Origin: Erythrocercus mccallii
Taxonomy: Eukaryota; Chordata; Aves; Passeriformes; Dicruridae
Direction of reading: 5' to 3'
NCBI GenBank assembly: GCA_013397435.1
Contig: VZRG01001318.1
Location: forward strand, 142,649-206,648
DNA: 64,000 bases
In this document: in pieces, positions 27,613 through 40,906 of the stretch
How positions within the stretch are numbered: the first letter of the stretch is position 1
Layout of the letters: the number at the start of each line of letters is the position of its first letter
Translations under genes and position numbers: made by a program
Notes under the pieces: generated by a model
Told to the model about the DNA's origin: nothing
The model's database searches: none
Seen by the model: only the letters and a program-made list of their open reading frames with translations

Positions 27613-30600
27613 TCTCACTGTTAAAAACCATAAACAAATCAAGCCCTGCCTTATCCCAGCAGTGAGCTCAATCATCCCATTCACGTGACAGGCAAACTGA
27701 AAGGAGAATTTTAGGCAATGAAATCTGTCCGAAGCTCATTTGTTTTGAAAGGCAGGTCACTAATTTAGATGCTTAGCTCAGGAACCCGCTCAGAAACCCT
27801 TAATCCCAGAACTCACTCTCAGCTCACTCTTAATACTGCAGAGTTTTGCACTGCTGCTGTGCAACCCCACTGTATATCTTTTAATTACACCATCACTCTC
27901 TGCAGACATTCCCCTGGTTCCTAGGGTGGAACTACTTCAAACTTATTCAGTAAATACCCAGTGCAATAACCCTATTCCATCTGAGCTGGATGCAGAACAG
28001 CCAAATAGGAACATGACTCAAGCCTCCTCAGAGTAAAGAGAAAGAGAACAAGGAGATGGAGGAAAACCACGAAGGGAAACTTTCTAGTTCAACTGTACCA
28101 AACGCCAACTATTTATAAAACAGGTTGTTTGCGTGGATTTCATGCCAAGTGCTGGCAGGCAGCTACCATGGATTAGAGTCAGGCTGCAAGTGCAGCTATA
28201 ATGAAGGTGGGGAATGGGCCAAACAAGCATTTAGCTGGCTGGGAAGTTACTGCTTTTCCTTCTGCCTGGAACACATATTTAATTCTCCTGAAATGCACAT
28301 GTGTGGAGGCACAAGTCCAAACTCATGTGTTCTTCCTCCTTGAGGTCATAACCGCGCCAGACGCCACATCCTTGGAATTACTGCATTTATCAAAAACATT
28401 CATACAGACAAAAAAAAGTCAGTTGAGTTTTTGGGCTTTGATTTTTCTTAAGCACCACAAAGTAAACAATGAGAATAACAAGACTGAACACAGTGATGTG
28501 GACAGACTATTGCCTGGCAGTAATCTCAGTGTGAGAGAAGCCTCCCTGGCTCTCTGGGAACCACCCTGAGGTTTGTTTGCATCAGGCAGGTAATTTTGTA
28601 CACATGCCCCAAGTCCTGCACTTCTCAAGGAATTGCCGCTGATAATTGCTGATTTATGCTCATAGACTTGGAGGAGCAGGTTCAGTAGGCAAAGAAGATT
28701 CACTGTATGTTTCCTGCTTAGGCTATTGTTATCTTTAAGAAATAAAAAGAAAAGGAGGACATGATTGGATTGCAATCAGCCACCATGCATATCATTGTCT
28801 ATCTGTTTTGCCTCATGCTGTTTTCTAGGACTTTGCAGCATATGAACAATCCCTCAAGGTCATCAGGGTAAGCTGGGGTAGAAATTGGATGCTTAAAGTG
28901 CTACATTTCAACCTCAATTGCAGTTTGGCAGGTGGAATATGGAGATCCCTAAAGAAAACCCACAGCAGAACTGGGGCTCTAAATACCAACTACCACCCAC
29001 GGTAAAAAAAATGTAAAGTCTGTCAGTTACAGGTGAGACACAAGGTGTTTTATGAATAGTCTGAATTCACACAGGTTTGTCTTAGGATGATGACTGGGGG
29101 GAAGGGGGATTTTAATAATGCCATTAAATACAATCTCTAAAGCAATACATCAGAGTAGAGTAACAATCTGTACACGGGTACCACCTCTCTGTGTCCCAGC
29201 ACATCTGAAGTCAAAAAAGAAAATTGAATTTGATTTAATCAGGATCCCAGACATGACACTGAAGCTGTGGCTTGTAGGTATGATTTCTGAAGAGAAGCAG
29301 CAGAAAAGGTTTAAATATAATGACTCCATTTACTCTTAATCCCCTTGCATTCACAAAATGAGTCAAAGTCTGCCAAAACCAGGAAGATGCTCCACGTAGC
29401 CTAAATTTGGACCTGAAGCAAGCAGGATGTTCCTACTCATTACAGCCACCACCTCTGAAAACTTTCCAATTCACTGATTATATTTGCAGCTCTGAGAACA
29501 AGAAAGACACAAATAACAATAGGCAGCTTGGCTGGAGAAAAATTACCAGTGATAAAAGACAACAGGTGATCACTCTGATGGTCCAAGCTGTCTTGGCTAC
29601 CACTTTTACCCATTGTTCAAAATCACAGGAAGATTTTTTTAAGGAGGAAAGGAAGCTGTAATACCAAGTCCTTGAAAGGTCAAGATGAGCCAGTGGAAGG
29701 TATTCAGTGAAATAATCAGAAAGGGAAACAAAAGTATCTAAGTGAGGAAACATGAGAGCCATTCTCACTTGAGCATTCACTTTTCCACTTGAGACCACTA
29801 GAATTTAGCAATGTAAAATCACTGATTTCTTAAAAGCTGTCCCCAGCATTAAATCCCAGAGTGGCTTCTTGCATGGCCACTGCCATCACTCCAGAGTCAC
29901 CCAGAGCTGAGGTGTCAGAGAGCTCAGGTGCTGCTTTTCTCCACTGACAGGCACCGTGCACTGCACACACTGGATCCAAATGGGTCACACCCCAGACAGG
30001 TAAGAGACACTTCCCAAAGGCTGAAAAGAAAGAACTGCTTCTATACACTTGACACCTAAATGACCTCAGGGTCAAGCAATCCATCTCATCTGGATTCAAG
30101 GACACCGGTTTAGAATGAAGCTTTTTACAGTTCTCATATTCTATTTATAAAGAGAGGAGCTTGTGAAGTTAGCTTTGTCTGAGATACAGGTTGAATAAAA
30201 AATCAAAACTATTCATTTTTTTACTTTCCTTTGGTTGTGCAAAGCTATCAGAGCATCTCCACTTCAATGCTGAAAATGTGATTCATTGCAATATGTGTCA
30301 CTATAGATTCAGAAATTAATACTTAAGCATATAAGTTAAATACCACAAACCAAAATCACAAATTCAAAGTCAGTTTAAATCAGTATTTCAATTAAAACTA
30401 TTTCATTTGAATAGTCATTCTGATATTGTCCTAAGAAGAAGTGGTAGAATTCTGACAATTTTTTTCATTTTCAAACTGCAGGAAGCATTGATATTGCTGG
30501 TTTTTATTTTAGACTAGAATTTTGTTCTGAAACAGAGGTTCCAATAACAGAGAAGCTCTTACTCCTGAATAGGCTGGCTTCATTTTTGTTGGGTAAGGGA

Positions 30601-33600
30601 AATGGCCCAATTATTGTGTTTGTTCTCCTTTTCCAAAGACCATTTCTGACATCAGGGGTAGAGCATTTCACAGTCACCCTCAGGACTTCACCCTGACACA
30701 GTGAGAACCCTGAGCTCACTCCATTAGCACAGCCTTGTGAAAAAGTACTCATTAAACTTCACAAGACAAACATGGGCAGCAGAATTTTTGCAGAGTTCTC
30801 ACCCATCCTCAGGCATGGAACAGGCTAGAAAGACCAATAATGTAAGAACAGACACAGAGAATAAGGTTTCACTAGTAGATAAATATGCCAGTCTTGCCCT
30901 TAAGATGCCCACTGTAAGTACAGAACCCAAAGCTATGTAGGTAGTTGGTGTTTTTCTGGGAAGTTGACTCACTCTGGTGTCAACATTTCCAGAAAAGACC
31001 CTGATTCTACCTCAATAAATTACCACTGTGTGTAAAGACATACATTCCATCAGTTCCTCCAAAAGGTAATTTCATTAAAGAGCACACCGAAAGACCAGTT
31101 TAAATGATGAAGCATTTCCTACCAGTTATAATCCATTGAAAACAAGTATCAGGTTGGAGTTTTTTCTGGAGATTATTTATTTAGTTAATAATTTGATGGC
31201 TGGATTTTCACTACCATCCATTATGTGGTATATTCCTTTGTGATAAACCTGCAAGAGGTTACTTACAGTCAGAAAAGAACTCTCAGCCCTGAAATTTCAG
31301 AAAGCTATCTTGATCCTTTAATCCAGCTGACTTCTCAATGTTGTAAAGTTCTCCTTAGCAGATGGACTCTGATAAAACTCTCATGGATTTTATTTATTCC
31401 TTCCTGCAGGGGAAAAGGTCACCCAAGCAAGACCCTCCAATTCGTCCTCAAGACACACAGAGGAGAAAAGGAGCCTCTGTTATACCAGGGAATGCAATGC
31501 CAAATCCCAGAGCAGGAGCTTTCCTTATAGAACACATGACCAATCACTGCTCTTACCCTTCCATTGTCACACAAAACATACAATAAGTTTTTGAGTAGTG
31601 CTATCTATTTCACATGTAAAATTAATCACTGTGCAGGACATAGAGCATAGAGCAAGCTGATATATGAGGAGCCAGTTTCTAAAGAGAAACCAGAAAGTCA
31701 GCCTCCAGAAGGAAACAGGCTTGTAAGACAGTAAACAAACCTTGGTCAGCATTTGTGCCTATACTGCATCAACTCTAAGGACTGTGCCTGTGCAGAGAAT
31801 TGCCTGCAGTTTAATCATCTGATAAAAACCACAGGTCAAAACATGCCTGGTTAAGTAAAGTGGGGCAAAGCAGGCCATATCCTTCATGCATTTCCTTTGG
31901 TCAGTGCAGGATACAAACCAGCAGCAAGAGCTATAACATCCACATGCCACTTCCTTCCTCCCTCCCAGGCTTCACTGCCATCTCCCCTGACCACACTAAA
32001 AGCCACCACATTATGTACATGCAGCATTTCAGACCTATCTTTGGAAATAAACTAGAGCCCAGTTGATCAGTTTGTTCCTCACAAACACCATAATTAGGCT
32101 AAGACATGTTTCCTGGCTCTGATAGATGAAGTGCATGGCAGCTCTGAAAGCAATAGCTACGAAACAATCACCGGCCACAGTTACAAAAAGTACCTCAGAG
32201 GAAAATGACATTGACAGCTACCAAATAAAAATGACACAGGCCTGATTTGTCTCTCAGCTGGAAACATTTTGGGAGAGGTGAGTGAATTTTTAACTAGAGT
32301 GTCCATTTTTGGTGAACAGAACAGGAGAAATGGGAATATAACAGTGGTTCACGAGGACAATATACCAAAAGCTACTGGTGCAAAGCTGTGATACAGGAAA
32401 AGAAAGAAAGAAACAAACAAAACCAAGAGAAAGAAACAATCCCTCCCCCTAGAGGATACACCAAGAGTTTGGTAGGTTTGAAGTTTCCTTATAGGATTTA
32501 CAAAATAAAATCCTTTCAAGAAAATTTGCCCACTGCAGGCCATATTTCCATAAAGGAACAGTCTCTTTGTTCATATGGGTTTGGAATGCAGAGAGAATTT
32601 CTTCAATACCTTGAGATTATGAAAACAAAAGGGGCACTATATACATTTTGTGGAATAATTAATAGATACTTCCTAAGTATGTTTGTCATATTGGAAATAA
32701 GCACTGCCCAGATGTCCCTACCTTTCAAGCAGGGACATGTGTCAGGGTAAATGCTGATTAGTCTACAGGAAAATGTACATACTAATGTGTATTGAGACAA
32801 GAGCTTAAATGGATTATGGACTTCAGGACAACAGTCTCATATTGACTTCTCTGTAACACAAATCCCTGCTTCTCTGCCTGACAGATTTATCCTCTAGTGT
32901 TCACAGCACTACTCCTGCTTTCTCATGACTAGAGCTAGTAAGTCAATACACTGATCTGTTGGAAAAAATTAAGTAGCACTAGCAGGAAAAATTTGGATAG
33001 AAAAAATTCTTCATCTTCCAAAACAATAACAGTGCTCCAGTAATCACTTGCGATGTGAATGACAAAGGGCAAAACCTTCCAAAGAAAAGCAGTGTATGCA
33101 CAAGATGTCACTCTGCAGTACACCCACTCACCATTTTTATTTAAGAAGCTCAGAGAAATTATTGGTTATTGACGTATCATGACCATTTTTATTATATTCA
33201 GAAATCAAACAAAAATCCAGTCCTTCCAGACTGCAGGCTGCCATTCTCACCCTCTTGCTTCCAAAGATGTTTATTCTCAGCTAAACATTAAATTATTGGT
33301 ATTTCAGTGCAAAGTCAAGCCACAGCCCAAAATGCTACAAGCAGTGAGCTGAAAGCCTTTTCCCTGCTCTTGGAAGATTAGAAAATGTTGTTGCATGCCA
33401 TTTCGAGCCATTTCCCAGAAAATGGGTTGTGACGTTGTCCATCAGATCCATTCTCTTCCACAATCTTTTCCTTTCATACAACTGTTAAATCTCCTAGTGT
33501 GCTTTTTGGCAGTACATTTTGTTGTGTTTTGTTTGGAAACACGCGTTCCATTTGTCATCTGTAGGTTACACTTTGTTGAGAGGGCAGAGTTTTACAACTT

Positions 33601-34005
33601 TCACAGGCATCAGAGTACTGCCCTTGGCTCCCTTGAAAGCCTCAGCAAATGAGCCAGGCACCAGGATCTTTCAAGGAGCTGTGGTCTTAAACAATTAAAA
33701 TCTACATTCACAGAAGAATTTAAGTATGTGCTAGAGTTATTGAAAGCACCTTGCCTCGTATTTGAAATTCAGTGGCCACTTGGCCTTTTCTTGTCATTCA
33801 TGCTCTGTACAACCTTGAGGCGATTTCCTCCAGAAGTGGGAATCACCCTGGTGCCATGCACAGCTGTGCTAGAGTGAGGTGAAGTATCCAGCCAGGATAA
33901 CTTTCCTTCCAAGAAAATTGCCCCTACCCACCTGCAGGAGTGATTTCTGCTGGGTAGAGTCCCAGTGCAGGGACGTGGGCAGGGTGCTCACCAGAGAGAA
34001 ACCCT

Positions 34006-34061
34006 CAGAGCCCATGCCAGGTGCTGGCTGAGGCCACCAGCACGTGCAGAGTGTCACACCA
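34006..34061 (+). repeat. Short dispersed repeat, copy A
   Basis: The 38-bp core 34024-34061 (CTGGCTGAGGCCACCAG, then CAGAGTGTCACACCA) matches 33 of 38 positions in the core at 36806-36843. An upstream CAGAGCCC is shared at a slightly different spacing. The family was not recognised. Confidence 0.55.
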
Positions 34062-35941
34062 GCTGTGGGGACCACCCTAGCAATGAAATGGCACAGCTCC
34101 ACTCCTGGGGATGATTAATGGCTGGGCAACCATTGCAGCTGGGGGACACTGACCAGTGCGAAATAATTCTGTAAGAGAAGAATTTGGAATAACAAAAATG
34201 AGAACAAGGGCACAAACAGACTCAGTCTGGGGAGGCAGAGGGTTCAGCAATCTGACAAAAAAATACAGACATTGCTTCTTTCTCTAGGTAGGAAAATAAT
34301 ATTTTTAAATATGCCTCAGAACTGTTGCTTTAAAATCCTCAAATAACCATAATTAAAATGTTTCTCTTCAAGGATCTGACATTGAGCAAGGCAAAATTGT
34401 TCTTGCACAAGTTAGGAGAAAAGGAAAAATAATAAAAGAAAGACCAAAAACAGAGAGATAAATTGCCAAAAGAGGGAGTTAGCTTCTCAGAGGAGATAAA
34501 AATCTATCCAAAAAAACCCCATTTATACCAGAGAGTGGAAAAGGCAAGCACAGTGTGAAACAGCCCCAGAGGAAAACCCTCCCTCACCTTGCAACCTGCA
34601 CATAGTACAGATAGAAATACAGCCCTGGAAACATTGAGATACTGGCTTTGCCATGAAGAAAAACCTTATTGGGCATGTTCTAGACAGTCTATAGACATAA
34701 TGAGAGCTCACAATGCTGGTTATCTTCATAATACTCACAAACTTTATTAGATATGAGCATTTGACCAAAATCAGGAAGGAAAAACCCAGCAGAACCAGGC
34801 AGGAACTCACAAGAGAGAAAGACAGCGGTGGTAGGTCAGCAATGCCAGAGTCTCAAGCACAGCCCACCTGACTTACATCTAAGAAATGAACTTGGCAGTG
34901 CCAGACAGGCTTGAGTTTAGGATTTATGCAGGTCTGGAAGGAATTTGAGGGAAAAGGAAAGTGTAAGGAGCTCTCTCAGACCCCTCATATCCTGCATAAG
35001 GCTAATGGCAAATCATCAACCTTCAGCTCAAGCAAAAAGCAACCGAACTTATGCTACTTTCATCTTTTATGTGTTCACATCACAGAGACACATTTACAAA
35101 ACCAAGTTTGTAAATTAGCCAGGAACATCCTTCTTATCCTCTTAAGACTGGGCCACAGAAGGACAGCTTGACCTCAGCACACCAGTGGTGATTACAGTGC
35201 TTCCACCAGAGGCCAGTCAGATCCTGGCAAGGCACTGGCACTCCTGCTATGCTCACACACACATTCACCTCAAATCACGTTGAATTGACTTCAGGACCAA
35301 TGGTTTGCATTTTCAGAGCCTGGAAAAACTATACATACATTCTGAATTGTTAGAAATTCCCCCTTGTAAGCTGAAGGCACAATAGCCCATGCTTGTTCAC
35401 ATAAGCAAACCCTTACTTGCACAGCTTCCCCAAAGGAATAAAGGGAGCTCTACGACAGAAGAAGGCAAGCACAAGGCTTAGATCATGCACAGCCCCAGCT
35501 GAGACAGCTTTTAATTTCTCAATTGTCACAAGAGTGAAAAGAAACATCCCTTTCATGCAGACAAGAAGCAGAATGTTACAAACTGTTCTGTTATACAGCT
35601 ACAATCAACACGCATCAGATGTGTGAAGCAGAGTGGCACTTCTCATAACAATTAGCCCAATGGTGATTGCAAATACTGAGATTGCCAGAAACAGGAACAA
35701 TAGTGAGTCAGAGCTGCCTCTGCTGTGCATTGGCAGCTGGTGCTCCCAGTGCAAATCAAAAGACATAAAAACACTGAATTTTAGCTGTGTGTGACAGTCA
35801 CTCCTTCCCCCTCTACAGCTTTTACCTGCCCAGGGTTGTGCATTGCTGGCTTTTCACATCCATGGACCACCAGGCTCTGCTGTAACACAGGAAGGATATC
35901 CAGGTACATGATGCTACCTGGATCCACCACAGAGCAAGTCT

Positions 35942-35982
35942 GAATCCCACCAGGGTGGGATTCTTACACAATAGTGTAAGAA
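35942..35982. repeat. Two overlapping perfect hairpins
   Basis: Hairpin 1 (35942-35963) has arms GAATCCCACC and GGTGGGATTC separated by AG. Hairpin 2 (35961-35982) has arms TTCTTACAC and GTGTAAGAA separated by AATA. They share the three bases TTC. All arm positions pair. No repeat family or RNA gene was recognised around them. Confidence 0.9.
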
Positions 35983-36790
35983 CTGTTTATAAGTGGGATG
36001 TGACTGCCACGGGACAGAGAAAGGAAACACGCCATGAATTAAATCCTGCCACTCTTCCCAGTGCCAGCACTAAATACATGATCCACTGGGGATAAGGATA
36101 ACCTTCAGGCCTCTTTCAATCCCTCTCCCAGGCTTCTGCCTGCTAAAGAGGAAAACTCTCTCTTGCTGGGAGTTTGTATTAGGGGGAAATCCCCTCTGCT
36201 CTCTTCCCTTGCTTGCTGAACACTGGTGGGACAGAAAGAAAGGCTGAGGCACAAATCAAGAAACCTTTGATCTGTTATTTCACTCCATTTTTTATGTTTC
36301 TCTTGTTTTACAGTTACATTTCATTTTGCTAAATTGATGAATAGCCTCATACTAAAGCCTGGATTTGCAGAAACACTGAGTGACCACAACTTGGGTCAGT
36401 TATTTGAAACAACAGTTTCCACAACCTTGTCAAAACATTGCAGCCCACTTCCAAATTTCATTAATGAGCTAGGTCTGCAGGTTCCTTTGCCTTGTTCTCT
36501 GCTTCAAACAAAATCCCTCTTTTTCTTCCTGCCCTCTCCACAAGGAAGGTTCCTTACTGAAAAGAGGTTTGAAAATCAAGACCTCACACCACGATCTGAA
36601 CTTGAATCTGTGAGTGAACCTGGAGATATTTGACCCCTGACACTTTGCAGAATGCTGTACAAGGGATTACCTGCAAACAGGTGGTGTTGCCAAGAGTGCT
36701 GGTCCATTTGCTACTTTTCATTCCTTCTCTCCTTCAGACACAATATAAAATTGTTCATTTCTTTCCTGTCCTTCCACTTTGCCACATTAG

Positions 36791-36843
36791 CAGAGCCCTG
36801 GGGGACTGGCTGAGGCCACCAGTCTGTACAGAGTGTCAGACCA
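36791..36843 (+). repeat. Short dispersed repeat, copy B
   Basis: This is the partner of the element at 34006-34061, in the same orientation and 2.8 kb away. The core 36806-36843 reads CTGGCTGAGGCCACCAG, then CAGAGTGTCAGACCA. The upstream CAGAGCCC is at 36791-36798. Confidence 0.55.
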
Positions 36844-37646
36844 AGGTCAGCATTTCAAAACCAGACGGGCATTTAGTGCAAGCACTGGTTTCAAAGAAGT
36901 CAGTATGGCTTGCTAGCTGGTACAACATGTTTTACATCCTTTCTTTAAGCATCCAGACACCAGGGAGTGCTCAGTGCTGGGAATCTGATTCACTGAGACA
37001 CTGCTGCTGATTTGAGAGAAAGGAACAATGGCAACCTTGTGAGATTTTGTTTCTTTGTCTTCTGTTTATGTGTTTCCAGAAAGAGGAGCCTTGCATTCTC
37101 AGAGAGTACAAGGCTAATGACTGCTACTGTCTTGCATTATTCAACAGGAAGTACACAATTAGATTCTTATGTTCAATTTGGTGTTCACATTAGCATCAGG
37201 TTATCATAAAATATAATTATGTGAAGTTGTAAATATGTGCTCATCTTTTCTTTGCTGAAAACCAAGGGCAATACTTGCATTTCTGAAGAAAGGTCACAGC
37301 TCCCTAAGCAAGCACAGCAAAACTTCTGCTTGAGCAAGTTCCCAGGGCATGTTCCCGTGTGGGAGGAGCTGAAAAATCACCTGTGGCACCTGAAGCAGAA
37401 GGACTGCAAAAGGCTTCCTTTGGGCATTGAGGAGCAGCAGAGTAGCACACAATGCAATGACACTGTAACAATACAGGAATTGTCCAGCAAGGGAGCGTGG
37501 GGACAAGATGAGGAAGGAACTTGTGCCCCTAACAGACCTCACTGGGCCAGAGACAGGCACCCAGTGCCTTGTCACCCAGCTCCTCTCAGCGAGCCTTGCC
37601 AGCTCACAGTGCAGTTTGGGAGGGCAGGTTGTCCGCCTGTGAGACG

Positions 37647-37710
37647 GGTGACACGGTGACACAGTGACACGGTGACACGGTGACACGGTGACACGGTGAC
37701 ACGGTGACAC
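37647..37710. repeat. 8-bp minisatellite, (GGTGACAC) x 8
   Basis: Eight uninterrupted copies of GGTGACAC span 64 bp. Only the third copy differs, with A for its first G. The array is flanked by GTGAGACG on the left and AGCCCCG on the right. It sits in a GC-rich 600-bp patch (about 37.5-38.1 kb). The near-perfect copies suggest recent expansion. The unit is not a multiple of three, so the long frames that cross it on both strands are by-products. Confidence 0.97.
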
Positions 37711-39650
37711 AGCCCCGTTTGCAACACGGTGAGTCTGACTTGCAGAGGAGAGCGGGGTCTCAGCAGCTCATGACAGGGCTGAGTGTGACGGTGCTGCAGC
37801 CCAGCAGCCTCCCTGCCCCTGGGGCTGCCTCTCTCTCCTGAGAGCATCCTGGGGGATGATGCAGCAGCATCTGCCTCCCGCTCGTGGCACAGGCAGCATC
37901 CCGAGGCTCACAGGACAGCCTGGCCCTCCCAGCCCTGCCAAAGGACACCTGCCCATCCCAGCACTGCTGCAAACTGGGCAGGCTGCAAAACGCTGTGCTT
38001 GCAAGGGCTCAGTTCCCCGTGGCTCGGAGTCTGTGTGAGGTGGTGCCCTGGAGGGGCAGGTGGAGCTGCTGCCAGGCAGTGACGATGCTGAAACACAGCA
38101 CAGGCCTCTGTTAATGGATTCCTAAAGGTCTAATTCATTAAAATAATTTGACATGCAGGGCCTTTATCATAAGGCTCCAATCCTAGAATAAATAAAAGAG
38201 AACTTCAGATTAAAAGAGTAGAGCTCTGGGGAGCAAGCCTCTGCACAGGGAAATTCCTCCAGAGGTCCAACAAGAGACCTTGATTTTCTCAGAGCACTTG
38301 GGCAGTGACCATGGACCCAGGCATCAGTGCAGAGGGAACTGCTCATCATTCCAGGCTTTCCATCAGGACACCTTGCAAAGCCTGCAGGAAACTGCTGATT
38401 GCTATGAAACCATTGGGACTTTTTCCAATTTGTAGCAAAGCTTTCTGCTTATCAAGTGCAGAAGCAAGACAGGGAAAGAAAAAACTGGAGATGTGTAACA
38501 TCCTCCCATGCCATTGCTAGGAAATAACTCTATACAGAAATTGTTAGAGGCACTACTGCTGGATGGAGATGGTTGATTAACCAAAGGTCTTGGGTTTGAG
38601 TGTCCTTTTTCTTTTTTCCTCAGATCTCCTTTCCAAGTTATTCTATTTGCCCACTTGCTGAAAGCAACACAACTGTCTCTTTGTCCCTTGCTAATGGTGG
38701 TGTCTGTGTTCCTCTTAGAGACTGCAGCCACTCAAAGGAGAAGAAAAGAGCTTCAGGAATGCATCTGTATTCTAGTGCTGGCCTTATTGAATTTAAAATT
38801 AAAGGGGTTTTTAATCTGTAACTACCCTGTACTGCTGGCACTCTGCTTCTCCAGATCCATAAAACTGGTTTCATGGCAGCTTAGACAACATCTCCACTAC
38901 TGCAGCAGTGTCATCATAAGACAAAGAAAGCATTTTTAAATTACCTCCATGCTTTCTGACACCCAGGCAGTTATCTATAAGGAGATCCAGAAATTAAATC
39001 AGTCTAAGGACCTCCCAGTTAAGGGCTTCAAAAAAGAAAGTTGAGAAATACATTTTCTCTTTCAGTGAGGAAATGATCACTGTTACAGAGAAAGCATCAT
39101 GCCACACCTAGGAGAATCACATTTCACCTCTCCTTGCGTTCTTTCTTGTACAGATTTTCTTGCAACATGAAGGCACGTGTGTTCCCAAGGGTTTGTATTT
39201 TCATGTGGATGATGCCTCTCAAAGAGACAAAGACACCTTCTCCAAAAGACACCCAAAATAAAATCTGAGAGGAACATATATTTTATTGTAAATGCATTTC
39301 CTTTTAGGCACACAATAGTTAAAGGCCTCCCAGAAGAGATCTGCATTTCATCTAGTCTGTCAGCCAACTTTTTTAATGCAAGAACATGATTCCATGTCTG
39401 GGAACAAACCACTTCCATTTTTTATTTGATAACTTCCTTCTGCCTTTAACCAGGATGAAAATTAAGCACAGGAGTAATTACAGTCACACACAATTACTCT
39501 CAAAATTACTAACATGTAGGCAGAGGAACCAATCCATTGTTTATTAAAATGAAAGCAAAGAAGTCTGTGTTCATTTCAGCAGAATCAGGACAGATCAGGT
39601 GTCATATTTGGACAGCAAGTCTCAAACTACAAAAGAAACAAACCTGCTTC

Positions 39651-39665
39651 TTTTTTTTTTTTTTT
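39651..39665. repeat. T15 homopolymer tract
   Basis: Fifteen consecutive T follow CTGCTTC. Shorter runs of the same kind occur at 24835-24847 (T13) and 41481-41492 (T12). Confidence 0.95.
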
Positions 39666-40888
39666 GTCACTTCTCAAATGATCACCAAAATTAGTCTATG
39701 GACAACAAATCAGAAGGGATACTATGCGAAGTTTCCACTTTAGGTGCTTTTACACAAGAGGCCAAAACCTTCTAATACATTCACCACAGACAGAAGATTC
39801 ACTGGTGTTTGGGGTTGCATGGACCTCTGAGTCCCAGAAAATCCTAGTTCAGGGATGCAATAAATCCTAGGGAGGGTCTTGAGGTTTATAAACAATTTGT
39901 TCAGCTTGCTATCACATGTCAGGAATAGAAAGGAAAAAAGTCTGAGGTGGAAACACTGCTCCGAGGGGTTCAGAAAACCTCTGCCCACCTCCATGACTGG
40001 GAGATGTGGGTGAATGAGCACAGGCAGTAAGAGGATGTGAGCAGGGCACCTCCCTCTCCATATCCATCATTTTCCTGGCCCGTTCCCACCAATGTGCCAC
40101 TCTACAGGCTCCACACAGGCAGAGCTTGGGAGCACCTGCTCAGGAGAGGCTCCCCTCCCAAGAATGAGCAATAAAGCCCCTGAAGGCCATCTCCCATCAT
40201 CAGCCAGGTCATTAAAGCCACAACCAGCCATGGCATTTCACTGCTTTTCACCTGCACAGCAACGGCAGGGACCCAGCGAGATGCATCTCCTGCTTTCCTT
40301 CATTTGGAGCATAAAAGTATGCTGGGAATGAAGTCTTAGCAAAACCTGCTACAGAATCCTGCCCCTACTGAGGCAATGGGAGCTCTGCCATCAGCCTGCA
40401 CTGGAGAACTGCCAGGGTCTCATTTGCACTGCCTGACTCCGAGCACAGTGCAACCAGTGGGAGCCCTCCTGCTTATTCCAGTGTGTACAACCCAAAGTCC
40501 CTGGCAATTTCTGTGTATGAAATGCCTGGTAGTGGCACGTTTGAGTTCACCTCTGAACAGCACACCATGCATTGCAGAACTCCTATTCTTCTAGCAAATC
40601 TCTCCAAGGCTATTTAAAGAATGTGCTCTGATTTTCTTCATTGTTGCAATTTTCAGAAGAGAGCCTAATAAACACTGTATTTAAAATTCGTAATTGCTTT
40701 TCACTATAGGAAAAGCTGACAAACAATAACAGTACTTCAACACCTTTGCTTAAGAAAAATTGGGCAAATTTTTTCTGTTTTCATCCAGGTCACTAAAATA
40801 CATTAAACTTATTTTATTGTTTGAGTCAAATTCTAGAAAAGGCTTATTATTTAGAGTGTTTTCAAAATGTCTCGGGATTTGAATATTT

Positions 40889-40906
40889 AATATATTTAAA
40901 TATATT
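40889..40906. repeat. 18-bp perfect AT palindrome
   Basis: AATATATTTAAATATATT reads the same on both strands. It sits in an AT-rich block (40876-40960) that also holds TTAATTAATTA. It could extrude a cruciform or mark a matrix-attachment-like stretch, but it may simply reflect base composition. Confidence 0.9.

Larger units (their letters stand above)
27613..37646. other. Intergenic sequence, no gene recognised
   Basis: It contains the dispersed repeat pair (34.0/36.8 kb) and the double hairpin (35942-35982). No coding exon was recognised. Confidence 0.65.

Noticed and set aside
35203..35216. CCACCAGAGGCCAG, one mismatch from a CTCF core.
   Set aside because: The mismatch is in the conserved GGC, and single degenerate motifs have little meaning without occupancy data.
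37237..37847. Open frames of 140 codons (plus) and 138 and 91 codons (minus) ending in or crossing the tandem repeat.
   Set aside because: The minus frames contain the translated 8-bp repeat (…VTVSPCHR…), and the rest has no family resemblance.
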